Of a DNA stretch of 64,000 nucleotides, positions 16,706 to 25,325 are shown in pieces. Every line of letters starts with the position of its first letter. Within the stretch, counting starts at the first letter, position 1. The translations under genes and the position numbers were made by a program. The notes below the pieces were generated by a model. That model had not been told where the DNA came from. It was given only the letters and a program-made list of their open reading frames with translations, and searched no databases. This DNA is from Phycisphaerales bacterium (GTDB taxonomy: Bacteria > Planctomycetota > Phycisphaerae > Phycisphaerales > JAGLTS01), in assembly GCA_023135165.1 (NCBI GenBank), contig JAGLTS010000025.1, positions 1 to 64,000 on the forward strand, read 5' to 3'.

Positions 16706-16785
16706 TCCCGGATTTCCCAGATGGATCATATATGGCGGTATACTGACCACTCGTTTGGACCTGCAATTACAGACTTTTCTTGACG
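16706..16785 (+). mobile_element. Solo end of an IS1380-type element
   Basis: An 80-bp segment (CCCGGATTTCCCAGATGGAT onward, ending TGACG) matches the left end of the IS1380-type remnant at 28307-28384. The outermost bases of the inverted repeat and all transposase sequence are missing. It lies between xylB and an integrase remnant. Confidence 0.75.
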
Positions 16786-16811
16786 CCCGAGGTGGAGATC
16801 AAGGAGCTGTC

Positions 16812-17400
16812 CCCGGCAATAACTCCGTACTCAGTGCCGAGGCAGGACTTAGGAGCGGGGCAAATCGACCTCCTGGTGGAGTAAACTGCCGGCTTTCCGC
16901 CCTTGCCGGAGCACGGAATGCCCATCCTGCGAGCACTTTGGACCGTCCTTCGCTCGTTGATGCTGCGCCGGTCAACGCTGCTCGCTGAGAACCTCGCCCT
17001 CCGTCACCAACTCGCGGTACTCCAGCGATCAGCCAAGCGTCCACGGCTACGGCAGTGCGATTGGATCGTCTGGATCTGGCTGTCTCGGCTCTGGGCCAAC
17101 TGGCGCTCCTGCCTCCTTATTGTCAAGCCCCAGACCGTCATCCGATGGCATGACCAAGGCTTCAAGCTCTACTGGCGATGGCTGTCAAGACCAAAGCGAG
17201 TTGGACGACCGACACTCGACCACAGGTGCGAGGCCTGATCCGCCTGATGTCCATCGAGAACCCGACCTGGGGCGTCCCACGGATTCGAGATGAGCTTGCT
17301 CTGCTTGGGATCCACGTGGCTGAAGCCACGATCAGGAAGTACCGGGTTCGCTGCAAGAAGCCGCCTTCACAGACCTGGAAGACGTTACGGCCTCAGCACA
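16812..17400 (+). pseudogene. Frameshifted, truncated IS integrase (copy D, longest copy)
   Basis: From ATG 16918 the frame reads MPILRALWTVLRSLMLRRST, AENLALRHQLAVLQR and WIWLSRLWANWRSCLLIVKP, then shifts frame near 17215-17225 and continues as LIRLMSIENPTWGVPRIRDE to PPSQTWKT. This is the N-terminal third of an integrase with an rve (DDE) core, but the core itself is absent: similarity ends near 17390 before any catalytic residue. The upstream 100 bp (from 16812) is the leader shared with copies A, B, C and E. The element is dead and adjoins the left boundary of the island. Confidence 0.85.
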
Positions 17401-17514
17401 GGCAGAAATCGGGGTCGCGCCACAAGATGTCCACTGGATACCCACTGCAGAGGGCGCAAATAGGGCGCGCATCCGATGGAGGGGTGCCCGATGTTCGGTA
17501 TGTGATGGGGTAAT

Positions 17515-17555
17515 GTTCAATAAAAACCCCGCTGACGGGCTGCCAGTGGGGGTTT
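17515..17555 (-). terminator. Intrinsic terminator behind the truncated tRNA-Thr copy
   Basis: On the minus strand AAACCCC (rc of 17549-17555) pairs with GGGGTTT (rc of 17524-17530) and is followed by TTATT. It lies just past the 3' end of the truncated tRNA copy and is probably the original tRNA-Thr terminator, separated from its gene by the island insertion. Confidence 0.6.
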
Positions 17556-17605
17556 GGGAAAGCCACCGCGGGGATTGGAACCCCGGACCTGAGCTTTACG
17601 AAAGC
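17540..17605 (-). repeat. Left attachment repeat of the tRNA-Thr genomic island
   Basis: This matches 40053-40118 over 66 bp with three mismatches and no gaps (constant offset 22,513 bp), in the same orientation. It covers 22 bp downstream of the tRNA plus the last 44 nt of tRNA-Thr. Similarity ends abruptly at 17605, inside the anticodon stem. Confidence 0.88.
17562..17605 (-). pseudogene. Truncated tRNA-Thr (3' 44 nt only)
   Basis: The minus strand reads the 3' anticodon stem, variable loop, T arm and acceptor strand of the tRNA-Thr at 40075-40147, but no D arm or 5' acceptor half. The T loop has changed from TTCGAGT to TTCCAAT, so it has drifted since duplication. It is the displaced 3' end of the target tRNA gene. 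Confidence 0.88.
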
Positions 17606-17721
17606 GATGCAACCCCCCTCTGGCAGCCCGGAATCGCCCCTCACGCCACAGGATGACCACTGGATACCCACTGGCTTACCACTCAGTACCCACTGGCGAG
17701 GGCGCAAATCAGGGCGCGCTT

Positions 17722-17904
17722 CTTCAGCGCGCGGTGACCGACGCGGAAACAACGATCGAATGATGATCCAAAGCGCTCGGAGGATGGGCATTCCGCGCTC
17801 CGGCAAGGGCGGAAGGCCGGCAGTTTGCCCCACCAAGAGGCAGATTCGCCCTGTCCCGAAGCCCCGATGTGCCAAGGAATACGGAGTTCCTGCCGGGGAC
17901 AGGG
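17722..17904 (-). mobile_element. Decayed 5' end of an integrase-type insertion sequence (copy C)
   Basis: The minus strand contains LPERGMPILRALWIIIRSLF, the counterpart of the integrase N terminus at 16918, plus its upstream leader, and aligns with copies A, B, D and E over about 180 bp. It breaks off where AENLALRHQ should follow. It lies just inside the left att repeat. The 120 bp between it and the symporter start hold no gene that I can support. Confidence 0.75.
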
Positions 17905-18028
17905 TTGGCGTGTCATGCAGCCGACTCGCGGAGACCCAAGCCATGCAGTTGACAGGAAAGGAGAACCCTGCAACATTCCTGCTGCTCTTCTTCAGTGTCA
18001 CATCAGCAAGCGAGGTCGGTGAAACACT

Positions 18029-20017
18029 GTGGGTACTGCGCCGCTCGATTGGATATCCATTACGGCCTACCTGCTTGTCATGGTGGCGGTCGCCCTCTTC
18101 TTCACGAGGTTCATGAAGGGGGCCAAGGACTTCTTCACCGGTGGCCGGCGGATTCCCTGGTGGGTGGCGGGGATATCGCTGTACATGGGGTTGTTCTCGG
18201 CGTGGACGTTCAGTGGTGCGGCTAGCCTCGTCTACCGGACGGGCTGGTATGGGATGATCTACTTCGCCACGTGGCCGGTGGGTTTCTTCATCGGGTTCAT
18301 GCTGGCGGGTGTGCGATGCCGCAGAAGTAGAGTCGTCTCTCCTGTCGAGTATGTTGAGACGCGGTTCAATCGCGCCACACATACGACGCTGAGCATACTA
18401 TTCACCGTTTCTCTGCTCTATTGGCCAATTCAGCACATGGCGTCCCTGGGCAAGATGGTTGGGCCCATGCTTTTCCCCAATTCAGAGGCGGCCATCATAT
18501 TTACAATACTTGTGATTGCGACACTTGTCCTTTTCTATACATTCTCCGGTGGGTTATGGGCGGTCACGGTCACCGATGCAGTGCAGTCGTTTCTATTGCT
18601 GGGTGTGGTGGTAATCCTGATCGGAGTAATCATTACAGAATCACCGGAGTTGTTTGCGGGATTGCCTGCGTTCAGCATCCACGCTCCCGAGAGCGAATCA
18701 AATTATGATTCATGGTATCTCGTCGCGTTCACGATGCAGACCGTGTTTTCCGCTGCGATGGGCGATCGAGCCCAGCGCTACTACAGCGTTCGTGACGAGC
18801 GAGCGGTGCTCAAGCTGGGTCTGCTGACGACGGCCTTGTTCGCCATTGGCCCTGTGTTCTTTGGGTTAATTCCATTCTTGAGCACAGTAGTGTGGCCGGA
18901 CCCGGCAATGATCCCGTGTTTCGAAGGTCTGAAAAACCCGCAGGAGGGTGTTTACGTGGCAATGGCCGCGAAGTACCTGCCGCCCGGGATTCTCGGTATG
19001 TTCATCGCCGCAATGTTGGCCGCAACGATGTCAGCTACCGACACTTGTTGGAACACGGCTTCGGCGATTGTCTCGGTGGATCTATACAAGCGGATGGTTC
19101 GGCCAGATGCGGATGACCGCCGCGTGATGCAGGTGGGCCGGATCGCGATCGTGTTCTTCTTCATCGTGGCGGTGGCGGGAGCAATTGTGATCACAGTGAA
19201 AGGCGTGAAGCTCGATATCATCGGACTAACGGTCGGCTTGTTGACCGGTGTTGCGATATCCATTCCCCTGACGCTTGGGCTTGTTGTCCGCAGGATTTCC
19301 AGATGGGCAGCCGTTGGGGCCGTGGTCTTCGGAACACTGGCTGCGATCGTCTGCAGCGATCTGTCGATTTTCGGTCCTTTCCACATCTTCGGATTCATGA
19401 AGTACCCCTTCGGGTACAGAGTGTTCTTCATCATCGCTGTGACCCTTGCGGTATTCCTTCTGTCCCGGCCGATAGGACGTGTGGGACGCAACCGTCTGGT
19501 CGCGATCACCCTATCCGTAGCCGTTGCCGCGGGGTTCTGGTTCTTCTTCCTGTTTCTCAACACCAATGAGATGCTGTCGTGGAGCACTGTTTTCAGCGGC
19601 GCGCAGCCGCCAGTTGGTGACGAATCGCCTGCGCATTATCTTGTCGCAATGTCGATCGCAGCGGTCACCTTCGGGTATTTGACATACTTGTTCGCCCGGA
19701 TCTACAGCCGTGACCTTGATGAACCCGAGCCTGAGGTGGATCGGTTCTTCGCTTTGCTCAAGACGCCTATCGACGCGGACAAAGAGGTTGGCGATGAGCG
19801 ACAAACAGTATTGGCATATCACTTCGTCGGAATCATAGTGTTGTTGCTCGCCCTGATGTCCCTGGCGCTGCTGCTGTTCCCATCGGGACGCGAAGCTCCG
19901 ATTGTCAATGTGGCGTTGTCTATAATTCTTGCCTTGATCGGGTTTGGAATCATGCAGGGTGGCAAGGGGCTGCTTCGCAGAATGAAGGAAGCCGCTATCG
20001 CACCGGAGCAGGACTGA
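18029..20017 (+). CDS. Sodium:solute symporter (SSS family)
   Basis: This 662-residue polytopic protein has about 14-15 hydrophobic segments and the SSS hallmarks: MKGAKDFFTGGRRIPWW after the first helix, GISLYMGLFSAWTFSGAASL, TFSGGLWAVTVTDAVQSFLL (the conserved sodium-symporter motif) and AAMLAATMSATDTCWNTASA. It imports a solute with Na+ across the inner membrane. Family members carry sugars, uronates, sialic acid, myo-inositol or amino acids, so the substrate cannot be read from sequence. It heads the island operon and is the only transporter in it, so it probably brings in the breakdown product of the two lyase-like lipoproteins. Start is GTG. The next gene overlaps by 1 nt. Confidence 0.9.
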   Translation: MGTAPLDWISITAYLLVMVAVALFFTRFMKGAKDFFTGGRRIPWWVAGISLYMGLFSAWTFSGAASLVYRTGWYGMIYFATWPVGFFIGFMLAGVRCRRSRVVSPVEYVETRFNRATHTTLSILFTVSLLYWPIQHMASLGKMVGPMLFPNSEAAIIFTILVIATLVLFYTFSGGLWAVTVTDAVQSFLLLGVVVILIGVIITESPELFAGLPAFSIHAPESESNYDSWYLVAFTMQTVFSAAMGDRAQRYYSVRDERAVLKLGLLTTALFAIGPVFFGLIPFLSTVVWPDPAMIPCFEGLKNPQEGVYVAMAAKYLPPGILGMFIAAMLAATMSATDTCWNTASAIVSVDLYKRMVRPDADDRRVMQVGRIAIVFFFIVAVAGAIVITVKGVKLDIIGLTVGLLTGVAISIPLTLGLVVRRISRWAAVGAVVFGTLAAIVCSDLSIFGPFHIFGFMKYPFGYRVFFIIAVTLAVFLLSRPIGRVGRNRLVAITLSVAVAAGFWFFFLFLNTNEMLSWSTVFSGAQPPVGDESPAHYLVAMSIAAVTFGYLTYLFARIYSRDLDEPEPEVDRFFALLKTPIDADKEVGDERQTVLAYHFVGIIVLLLALMSLALLLFPSGREAPIVNVALSIILALIGFGIMQGGKGLLRRMKEAAIAPEQD

Positions 20018-21243
20018 TGACGCACGAACTCGCAGCCTACGGCGGCACGAAGGTCAGAGAGTGGCCGCTTGACACGCGCGAATACTCGCAGGCAAGGTTC
20101 GGCGAGGAGGAGAAGCAGGCCGTTATGGACGTGCTGGACTCCGGACACCTGTGCCGTGTGTTTGGCAAGAGGACAACAGAGTTCGAGCACCAAGTGGCGG
20201 AATACTTCGGTGTTGCTGCGGCCGCCGCGGTCAGCAGCGGAACAGCGGCGATCCACTGCGCACTTGCTGCCCTTGAAGTTGGACCCGGCGATGAGGTCAT
20301 AACTTCCCCCATTACGGACATGGGATCTGTCATACCGATCATCGCGCGCAATGCTGTGCCGATCTTTGCCGATGTGGACACAAACACTTTCAACATAACC
20401 GCTGACTCCATCGAAAGAGTGCTCACCGCGCACACCAAGGCCGTCATCGTCGTTCACCTTGCTGGCCAATGCTGCGTGATGCAGCCGATCATCGACCTTG
20501 CCCGCGAGCGGAGTATTCATGTTATCGAGGACTGCGCCCAGAGCTATCTGTCAACATGTGACGGTCGAACGGCTGGTACGATCGGCGATGTCGGTTGCTT
20601 CAGCCTTAACGATTTCAAGCACATCACCTGCGGCGATGGCGGATTCCTGATATCCGATGACAGGGATCTGATTCGCCGTGCAGCGCTCTTTGCGGACAAG
20701 GGTTATCCTCGTTCTGGCCCTGTACGCAACTCACTTGTGCTCGGGATGAACTATCGAATGACCGAACTCCAGGCAGCTGTGGCCGGTGTGCAGTTGAAGA
20801 AGCTGGCCTCGATTATCGAGCGCCGTCGCACGTTGGGCCGCACGCTCAATCGGCTGCTGAGCCAGATTGGGGGAATCATTCCACCTGCGGTGGCGAAGGG
20901 GATCGAGCATTCATACTGGTTCTATCCAATCATAGTCGATTCGCAACTCGTGGGCTTGGATGCATCGACGTTTGCCCGCGACGTTACCGCAGAGGGCATA
21001 CCAGTGGCGTTTCCGTATCTTGGTTCGCCGGTCTATCTCTTTGACTCGGTCAGGCGATTGCGCATTTGCGACTCGGAGATCGTGTATAAGCAAGGCCTTT
21101 GCCCCAATGCAGAAGAGTCGCTGCGGTCGATGATGGTCTTGCCGTGCAACGAGTTCATGACCGAAGACGATGTGCGCGATATCACCGCCGCGCTGGTGAA
21201 GGTGGTTAATTATCATGTGGAGAAGAAACAACGCAATCCGTAA
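20017..21243 (+). CDS. DegT/DnrJ/EryC1/StrS-type PLP aminotransferase (first copy)
   Basis: The 408-residue sequence has the DegT family order: YFGVAAAAAVSSGTAAIHCA (phosphate-binding glycine/threonine region), GPGDEVITSPITDMGSV, VIEDCAQSYL (Asp to the PLP ring nitrogen) and the Schiff-base lysine in FSLNDFKHITCGDGG (K201), then GMNYRMTELQAAV. Such enzymes transaminate keto-sugars or keto-cyclitols, while some relatives are dehydratases. In this cluster it could act on an amino sugar or inosose in either direction. It shares a TGATG junction with the symporter. A second DegT protein (34500-35738) lies in the other half of the operon, so the two may handle consecutive steps or different substrates. 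Confidence 0.88.
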   Translation: MTHELAAYGGTKVREWPLDTREYSQARFGEEEKQAVMDVLDSGHLCRVFGKRTTEFEHQVAEYFGVAAAAAVSSGTAAIHCALAALEVGPGDEVITSPITDMGSVIPIIARNAVPIFADVDTNTFNITADSIERVLTAHTKAVIVVHLAGQCCVMQPIIDLARERSIHVIEDCAQSYLSTCDGRTAGTIGDVGCFSLNDFKHITCGDGGFLISDDRDLIRRAALFADKGYPRSGPVRNSLVLGMNYRMTELQAAVAGVQLKKLASIIERRRTLGRTLNRLLSQIGGIIPPAVAKGIEHSYWFYPIIVDSQLVGLDASTFARDVTAEGIPVAFPYLGSPVYLFDSVRRLRICDSEIVYKQGLCPNAEESLRSMMVLPCNEFMTEDDVRDITAALVKVVNYHVEKKQRNP

Positions 21244-21256
21244 CGAGGGATGCACG

Positions 21257-23725
21257 ATGAGGGTGATTGAGAGAACGACTGTACTTATACTTGCAACATC
21301 TGCAGCGTTGACATTCGGTTCCGCATGCACGCAGCGCGGGCATGAAATCATGGTTGTGGATGAGCCGTCGGTGCGATTGGATGCCGAACTCAACCTGCAT
21401 TACAAGACATTCTCGGAAGTGAAGCTGACAGACGAGTATCTCGAGCGATGGTTGTATAAGTACAACTATCTGCCTGGCGCGGAAGTCATGTTCGACGAAG
21501 AACTGTTTGCGGCCATCGACCTTGATAGAGATGGTCTTGAGTTAGTAAAAGCAGCTGCGGAACAAGGAAATTACAAAGAGGCTCAGATCGCCTTGGCGGA
21601 CTACTTCCGCGGTCGCAGTCGCCCGTGTTATATCGACGCAGGTGTATTGTCGCCATCGGGAAAGGAAAAGACCGTTCAGGTAGCCGATGAATGTTTGTTA
21701 CATCCGAACTTCCCTGATGTCCGCTGGTCGCGGGAGAAGCTCGGCCACGGATGCAAGGATGCACAGTGGAACTGGGTGTCGCATCTCTGTCGCGCGTACC
21801 GCTACACGGGTGAGATGAATTATCTCCAGGGATTGACGGAGATTTTTTTGTTCTGGTACGAGACCGTTCGACCGCCGGCGGGCGCACCGCGGATCTGGCT
21901 GTCACCTTCGTTCATTGACAATCCCTGGTGTTCGCACCAGGCGTCACGCCGACTTAATACTCTTGCTCAGATCGACGGCCTGCTCCAGGACGTTGAGTAC
22001 GACGAGATCCCGCCAGCAATGAGGTTGTCTTTCTATAAGTCCGTTGTCGAACACGCGCGTTTCCTTATCGCCGTTAATCCCGGGTACCGCTCCGGAAATA
22101 TACAGATATGCCAGATGCTCTATCTGCTGGAAGCCGGAGTGTATTTCCCAGAGTTCTCGGAATCACGTGATTGGATCGATTTCGCCTGGAAGAATCTTAT
22201 CAAGCATGCCTGGCTCGACATCCTGCCGGATGGAGGACATTATGAACGGGCAACCGGGTACAACAACGTCGTGGTGCGTGATTTCCGACGAGCCCTCGAA
22301 ATCGCGGACCTCGTTGGCCTGCAGACGCCCGACTGGTTGAGACCAAAATTGAAAAGCGCCCAGGAGTGGACGGTGAAGGTATATTCGCCATTGCTCAACC
22401 TGACGCCTGTGGGCGACAGCGGCATGGGGGCCGAGGGCTACGCATTGCCCCATCTGATCGACGGCGCCCTGCTGTTCCCATGCCCGGAATCCAAGTACTT
22501 CGTCAGCGATTATCCGAACCAGGTGCGAGACAGGGCGGTTGAGCTTTTCGGAGACATGGCTACTGATGTTCTGTTGACTTATGATGGAATCGCGGCGAAG
22601 CCGCCTTGCTACACTTCAGTGCTTCTGCCTGATACGGAATGGGCGGTCATGAGATCCGGCTGGGATCGCGAGGCTCGTTACATGCTCTTTGACTACGGTT
22701 CCAACGAGCCGTGGCACTGCCATCGGGATGGTCTCGGTTTTTCGATCTTTGCATTTGGACAACCGCTGATAATCGACAGCGGGCACACGGGCGGTTACCA
22801 AGTTGACAGGTCCAAGACATGGTACAAGGAGACTATCGCACATAATGTTGTGATGATCAACGGGATGAGCCAGCGCAAGGTCACCGGCGGGACGTGCCAC
22901 CGCTGGGTAAGCGCCGCCTCGTGCGACTATATCGACGCCGAGCACGACGGCTACAAATACCTCGGCGCCCACTGCCGGCGGAAGATAACCTTCGTCAAAC
23001 CGTCCTATTGGATAGTCAGTGATAACATCACTGAAAAGATGTGCCAGACAAGCGGCTACCATGAATGTGAATGGCTCGCTCATTTTCAGCCGACCGAACT
23101 GGCGCTCGATGAGAGAAGAAAGAGAGCTTGCACAAGTAATCCCGATGCCAATGTGGTTGTCATTCCCGCACGGCCTGAGACGCTGAGGATGAGGTGCTCC
23201 ACCGGGTGGATGGTCACACCTGCGGGCGAGGCAGATGATGCGCCGTACATCAGCTATGCGAGAGAGGGTGATCTGCCCATCGACTATGAAGTTATCATCT
23301 ATCCCTACGAGAGCACCGAGGCACCGCAGGTCCAGATCGAACAGCTCGATATGAGAGAAGACGGATGGAGGTGCAAGGGTTTAATGATATCATCGCCTAA
23401 AGGTGTCGATTACTATCTTGAGGCGCTCAAAGGGGATTACTATTTCGTCATGGATGAGAAGACGAGCTTTCGCCAGTACGGTGAGTTTGCCTTCGACGGC
23501 GAGATGGCATTGTTGAGAGAGGAGGATGGGCAAGTAAGCTCGATACTTTTGGTTGGTGGGAGTTGCCTGAGGCGCGCCGGACTTCCGCTGGCCCGGTGTA
23601 CAGGGAACATCGAGTGGGCCGAGATACTGTTTTCGGACGGGACCGCCTCGGTGGACGGAGACTTCGGCGGCAAGATGATAGTCACGCTCCCCGAGGGGCG
23701 GCGCTTTGAGGCGCAGAACAGATAG
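21257..23725 (+). CDS. Heparinase II/III-like lipoprotein (first copy)
   Basis: The product (822 residues) starts with a lipoprotein signal (LTFGSAC, Cys about residue 18) and has the two-part architecture of heparinase II/III-type polysaccharide lyases. An N-terminal alpha/alpha barrel includes NPGYRSGNIQICQMLYLLEA and DGGHYERATGYN. A C-terminal beta-sandwich includes FDYGSNEPWHCHRDGLGFSI, PLIIDSGHTGGY and ETIAHNVVMINGMSQ, where His and Asn match family active-site positions. Relatives cleave heparin, heparan sulfate, alginate or other uronate-containing chains by beta-elimination; the substrate here is unknown. The start ATG 21257 has GAGGG upstream and follows the aminotransferase by 13 bp. 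It is paralogous to 31103-33667. Confidence 0.85.
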   Translation: MRVIERTTVLILATSAALTFGSACTQRGHEIMVVDEPSVRLDAELNLHYKTFSEVKLTDEYLERWLYKYNYLPGAEVMFDEELFAAIDLDRDGLELVKAAAEQGNYKEAQIALADYFRGRSRPCYIDAGVLSPSGKEKTVQVADECLLHPNFPDVRWSREKLGHGCKDAQWNWVSHLCRAYRYTGEMNYLQGLTEIFLFWYETVRPPAGAPRIWLSPSFIDNPWCSHQASRRLNTLAQIDGLLQDVEYDEIPPAMRLSFYKSVVEHARFLIAVNPGYRSGNIQICQMLYLLEAGVYFPEFSESRDWIDFAWKNLIKHAWLDILPDGGHYERATGYNNVVVRDFRRALEIADLVGLQTPDWLRPKLKSAQEWTVKVYSPLLNLTPVGDSGMGAEGYALPHLIDGALLFPCPESKYFVSDYPNQVRDRAVELFGDMATDVLLTYDGIAAKPPCYTSVLLPDTEWAVMRSGWDREARYMLFDYGSNEPWHCHRDGLGFSIFAFGQPLIIDSGHTGGYQVDRSKTWYKETIAHNVVMINGMSQRKVTGGTCHRWVSAASCDYIDAEHDGYKYLGAHCRRKITFVKPSYWIVSDNITEKMCQTSGYHECEWLAHFQPTELALDERRKRACTSNPDANVVVIPARPETLRMRCSTGWMVTPAGEADDAPYISYAREGDLPIDYEVIIYPYESTEAPQVQIEQLDMREDGWRCKGLMISSPKGVDYYLEALKGDYYFVMDEKTSFRQYGEFAFDGEMALLREEDGQVSSILLVGGSCLRRAGLPLARCTGNIEWAEILFSDGTASVDGDFGGKMIVTLPEGRRFEAQNR

Positions 23726-24475
23726 ATGATGAAGATAATCGACACGCATGTTCATCTCTGCGATGATGAGAGCTTCCGTCACACATGTGATCTGGAGCAG
23801 TCGGCCGGCGTGGTGAAGATAGTGGTTTCGTGCCTCGAGCCGTGTGATGGCGACTACAAACCGACGCCGGAGCAGTTCCGTCGTAACAACGCTCGGGTGC
23901 ACGAGTGGATGAGGCGAGAGACGGACTTCGTCGAAGGTTGGGCGTACGTTAATCCGGAGCACGAGCGCGAGTCGCTTGACGAGATCGATCGGGCAATCAA
24001 CGAATATGGGATGAAGGGCATCAAGCTGGAGTGCGGCTGCGTTTGCACCGATCCGCACTACCGACCCATAATGGTAATAGCCGACTCTCTCGGCATTCCC
24101 GTACTACAGCACTCTTGGTTCAAGATAACAGGTTGCATTCCGGGCGAATCGGTGCCTCACGACATTGCTGCGCTTGCGAGGGACTTCCCCGGGGTGACGA
24201 TCATCATGGCGCACATGGGTGGGGATTGGCAGCGCGGCATCAAGGCGGTGCGCAGCTTACCAAACGTCCTCGTCGATACTTCCGGCAGCATCGTTGACTG
24301 TGGCATGATCGAGGAGGCTGTTGAGGAGCTTGGTGCCGAGCGGATTCTGTTCGGGACCGACCTGCCGGACATTGACTTCTGGACGAACTTAGGAAAGATA
24401 GAAGGCGCCGCGATTAGCGCCGAGCAGAAACGCCTGATCCTGTACGGGAACGCCTCGCGGCTGCTGGGAGAATAG
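23726..24475 (+). CDS. Amidohydrolase-2 family TIM-barrel hydrolase with intact metal site
   Basis: Metal ligands are all visible: IIDTHVHLCD (HxH), VLQHSWFK, IIMAHMGGDW and ILFGTDLPDIDF (final Asp). At 249 residues this is the short amidohydrolase-2 type related to 2-pyrone-4,6-dicarboxylate lactonase and decarboxylases such as isoorotate or gamma-resorcylate decarboxylase. It probably hydrolyses a lactone or removes a carboxylate, for instance a uronic or aldonic lactone in this setting. It starts immediately after the heparinase-like stop and is followed 19 bp later by a degenerate paralogue without any of these ligands. Confidence 0.8.
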   Translation: MMKIIDTHVHLCDDESFRHTCDLEQSAGVVKIVVSCLEPCDGDYKPTPEQFRRNNARVHEWMRRETDFVEGWAYVNPEHERESLDEIDRAINEYGMKGIKLECGCVCTDPHYRPIMVIADSLGIPVLQHSWFKITGCIPGESVPHDIAALARDFPGVTIIMAHMGGDWQRGIKAVRSLPNVLVDTSGSIVDCGMIEEAVEELGAERILFGTDLPDIDFWTNLGKIEGAAISAEQKRLILYGNASRLLGE

Positions 24476-24494
24476 ACGGAATGGAAGAGACGGA

Positions 24495-25316
24495 ATGATA
24501 GTTGATTTCTTCACCGGCACAGGCCATTGGCCGTTCAGGAAGCTCCGGCATGCGGACATCAGGGGGTTGATGGCTCTGCTGGGGAGTGAGGGCATAGACG
24601 GTGCCTTCGTCTATCCGATATCCTCGATACTCGCTAAGGACTGCATGGAAGGGAATCGCGAAGTGCATCAGGCGGCGCAGGACCATCCGTCAACGATTAT
24701 CCCACTGGCATGCGTAAACCCCGCTTTCCCAGGCTGGGAGGCGGATTTTGCGGAGTGTTTCGAGAAGATGGGTTTCAGGGGCCTGCGCCTGTTCCCAACC
24801 TATCACGGATATCGTTTAGAAGAACGGTTCTTCCATGATGTCGTTGAGGCAGCTGAGGAGAAGCAAATCCCGCTCATTCTCTCAGTAAGGATCGAGGATG
24901 AACGCCAGCATCACTGGCTGGTCAAGGTGCCGCCTCTTGACCTCGAAGCCGCCGCTGGAGCGATTGCCGACTTTCCACGGACAACATTCGTTCTGAGCGG
25001 GGCGACCTATCCGGAACTCTACTCTGCACGGCAGTCGCTCGAGCACGCAGACAACTGGTACTTTGACATCGCACGGATGCAGGGACGGCACGACAACCCA
25101 GGCCCGGTCGAGGTGCTTGTCCGGGCCATTGATGACTTTGGTGCGGAAAGAATTCTCTTTGGCAGCAATGCGCCTTTTCAGTACATCAGATCCTCGCTCT
25201 TGAAAGTCCTGCACGCCCCGATCGGCGAAGACGAGAGGGACTTGATACTATTCGGCAACGCAATGCGACTGCTGGCCGGCGGCATGCGATCGAAAGCGGA
25301 TGGTGCTCGACAATAG
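24495..25316 (+). CDS. Amidohydrolase-fold protein lacking all metal ligands (first copy)
   Basis: The barrel is recognisable from GFRGLRLFPTYHGYRLEE and FGAERILFGSNAPFQYIRSS, but each ligand of the active family is gone: the HxH strand reads VDFFTGTGHWPF, the strand-5 His is replaced in LILSVRIED, the GHxG strand is VLSGATY, and the final Asp is Asn in GSNAP. It is therefore unlikely to be a metal-dependent hydrolase and may be a partner, regulatory or sugar-binding subunit of the active paralogue at 23726. It has 273 residues. The next gene has a good AGGAGG site 10 bp downstream. Confidence 0.75.
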   Translation: MIVDFFTGTGHWPFRKLRHADIRGLMALLGSEGIDGAFVYPISSILAKDCMEGNREVHQAAQDHPSTIIPLACVNPAFPGWEADFAECFEKMGFRGLRLFPTYHGYRLEERFFHDVVEAAEEKQIPLILSVRIEDERQHHWLVKVPPLDLEAAAGAIADFPRTTFVLSGATYPELYSARQSLEHADNWYFDIARMQGRHDNPGPVEVLVRAIDDFGAERILFGSNAPFQYIRSSLLKVLHAPIGEDERDLILFGNAMRLLAGGMRSKADGARQ

Positions 25317-25325
25317 GAGGAAGAC

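Larger units (their letters stand above)
17420..17719 (+). repeat. Imperfect duplicated segment with CCACTGG iterations around the left att site
   Basis: The stretch 17420-17470 (CCACAAGATGTCCACTGGAT...GGGCGCGC) recurs with an insertion at 17646-17719, on either side of the left att repeat. The second copy contains CCACTGG-like units at 10-11 bp intervals, and the inverse CCAGTGG occurs in the att repeat itself. Short spaced repeats of this kind can be arm-type binding sites for a tyrosine recombinase; that reading is speculative. Confidence 0.45.

Noticed and set aside
17949-17978. TTGACA followed 17 nt later by AACATT as a sigma-70 promoter for the island operon
   Set aside because: The -10 match is only three of six bases; chance occurrence is likely.
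17944-18115. Possible small protein starting MQLTGKENPATFLLLFF before the symporter
   Set aside because: It overlaps the symporter start in another frame, has no good ribosome binding site and looks like leader sequence.
17393-18382. A 329-residue minus-strand open frame across the left island boundary
   Set aside because: It runs through a tRNA fragment, IS debris and antisense of the symporter; it is not a gene.
21257-23725. Naming the lipoproteins as alginate or heparin lyases specifically
   Set aside because: Fold-level motifs are shared by lyases with different substrates; nothing in the sequence decides between them.
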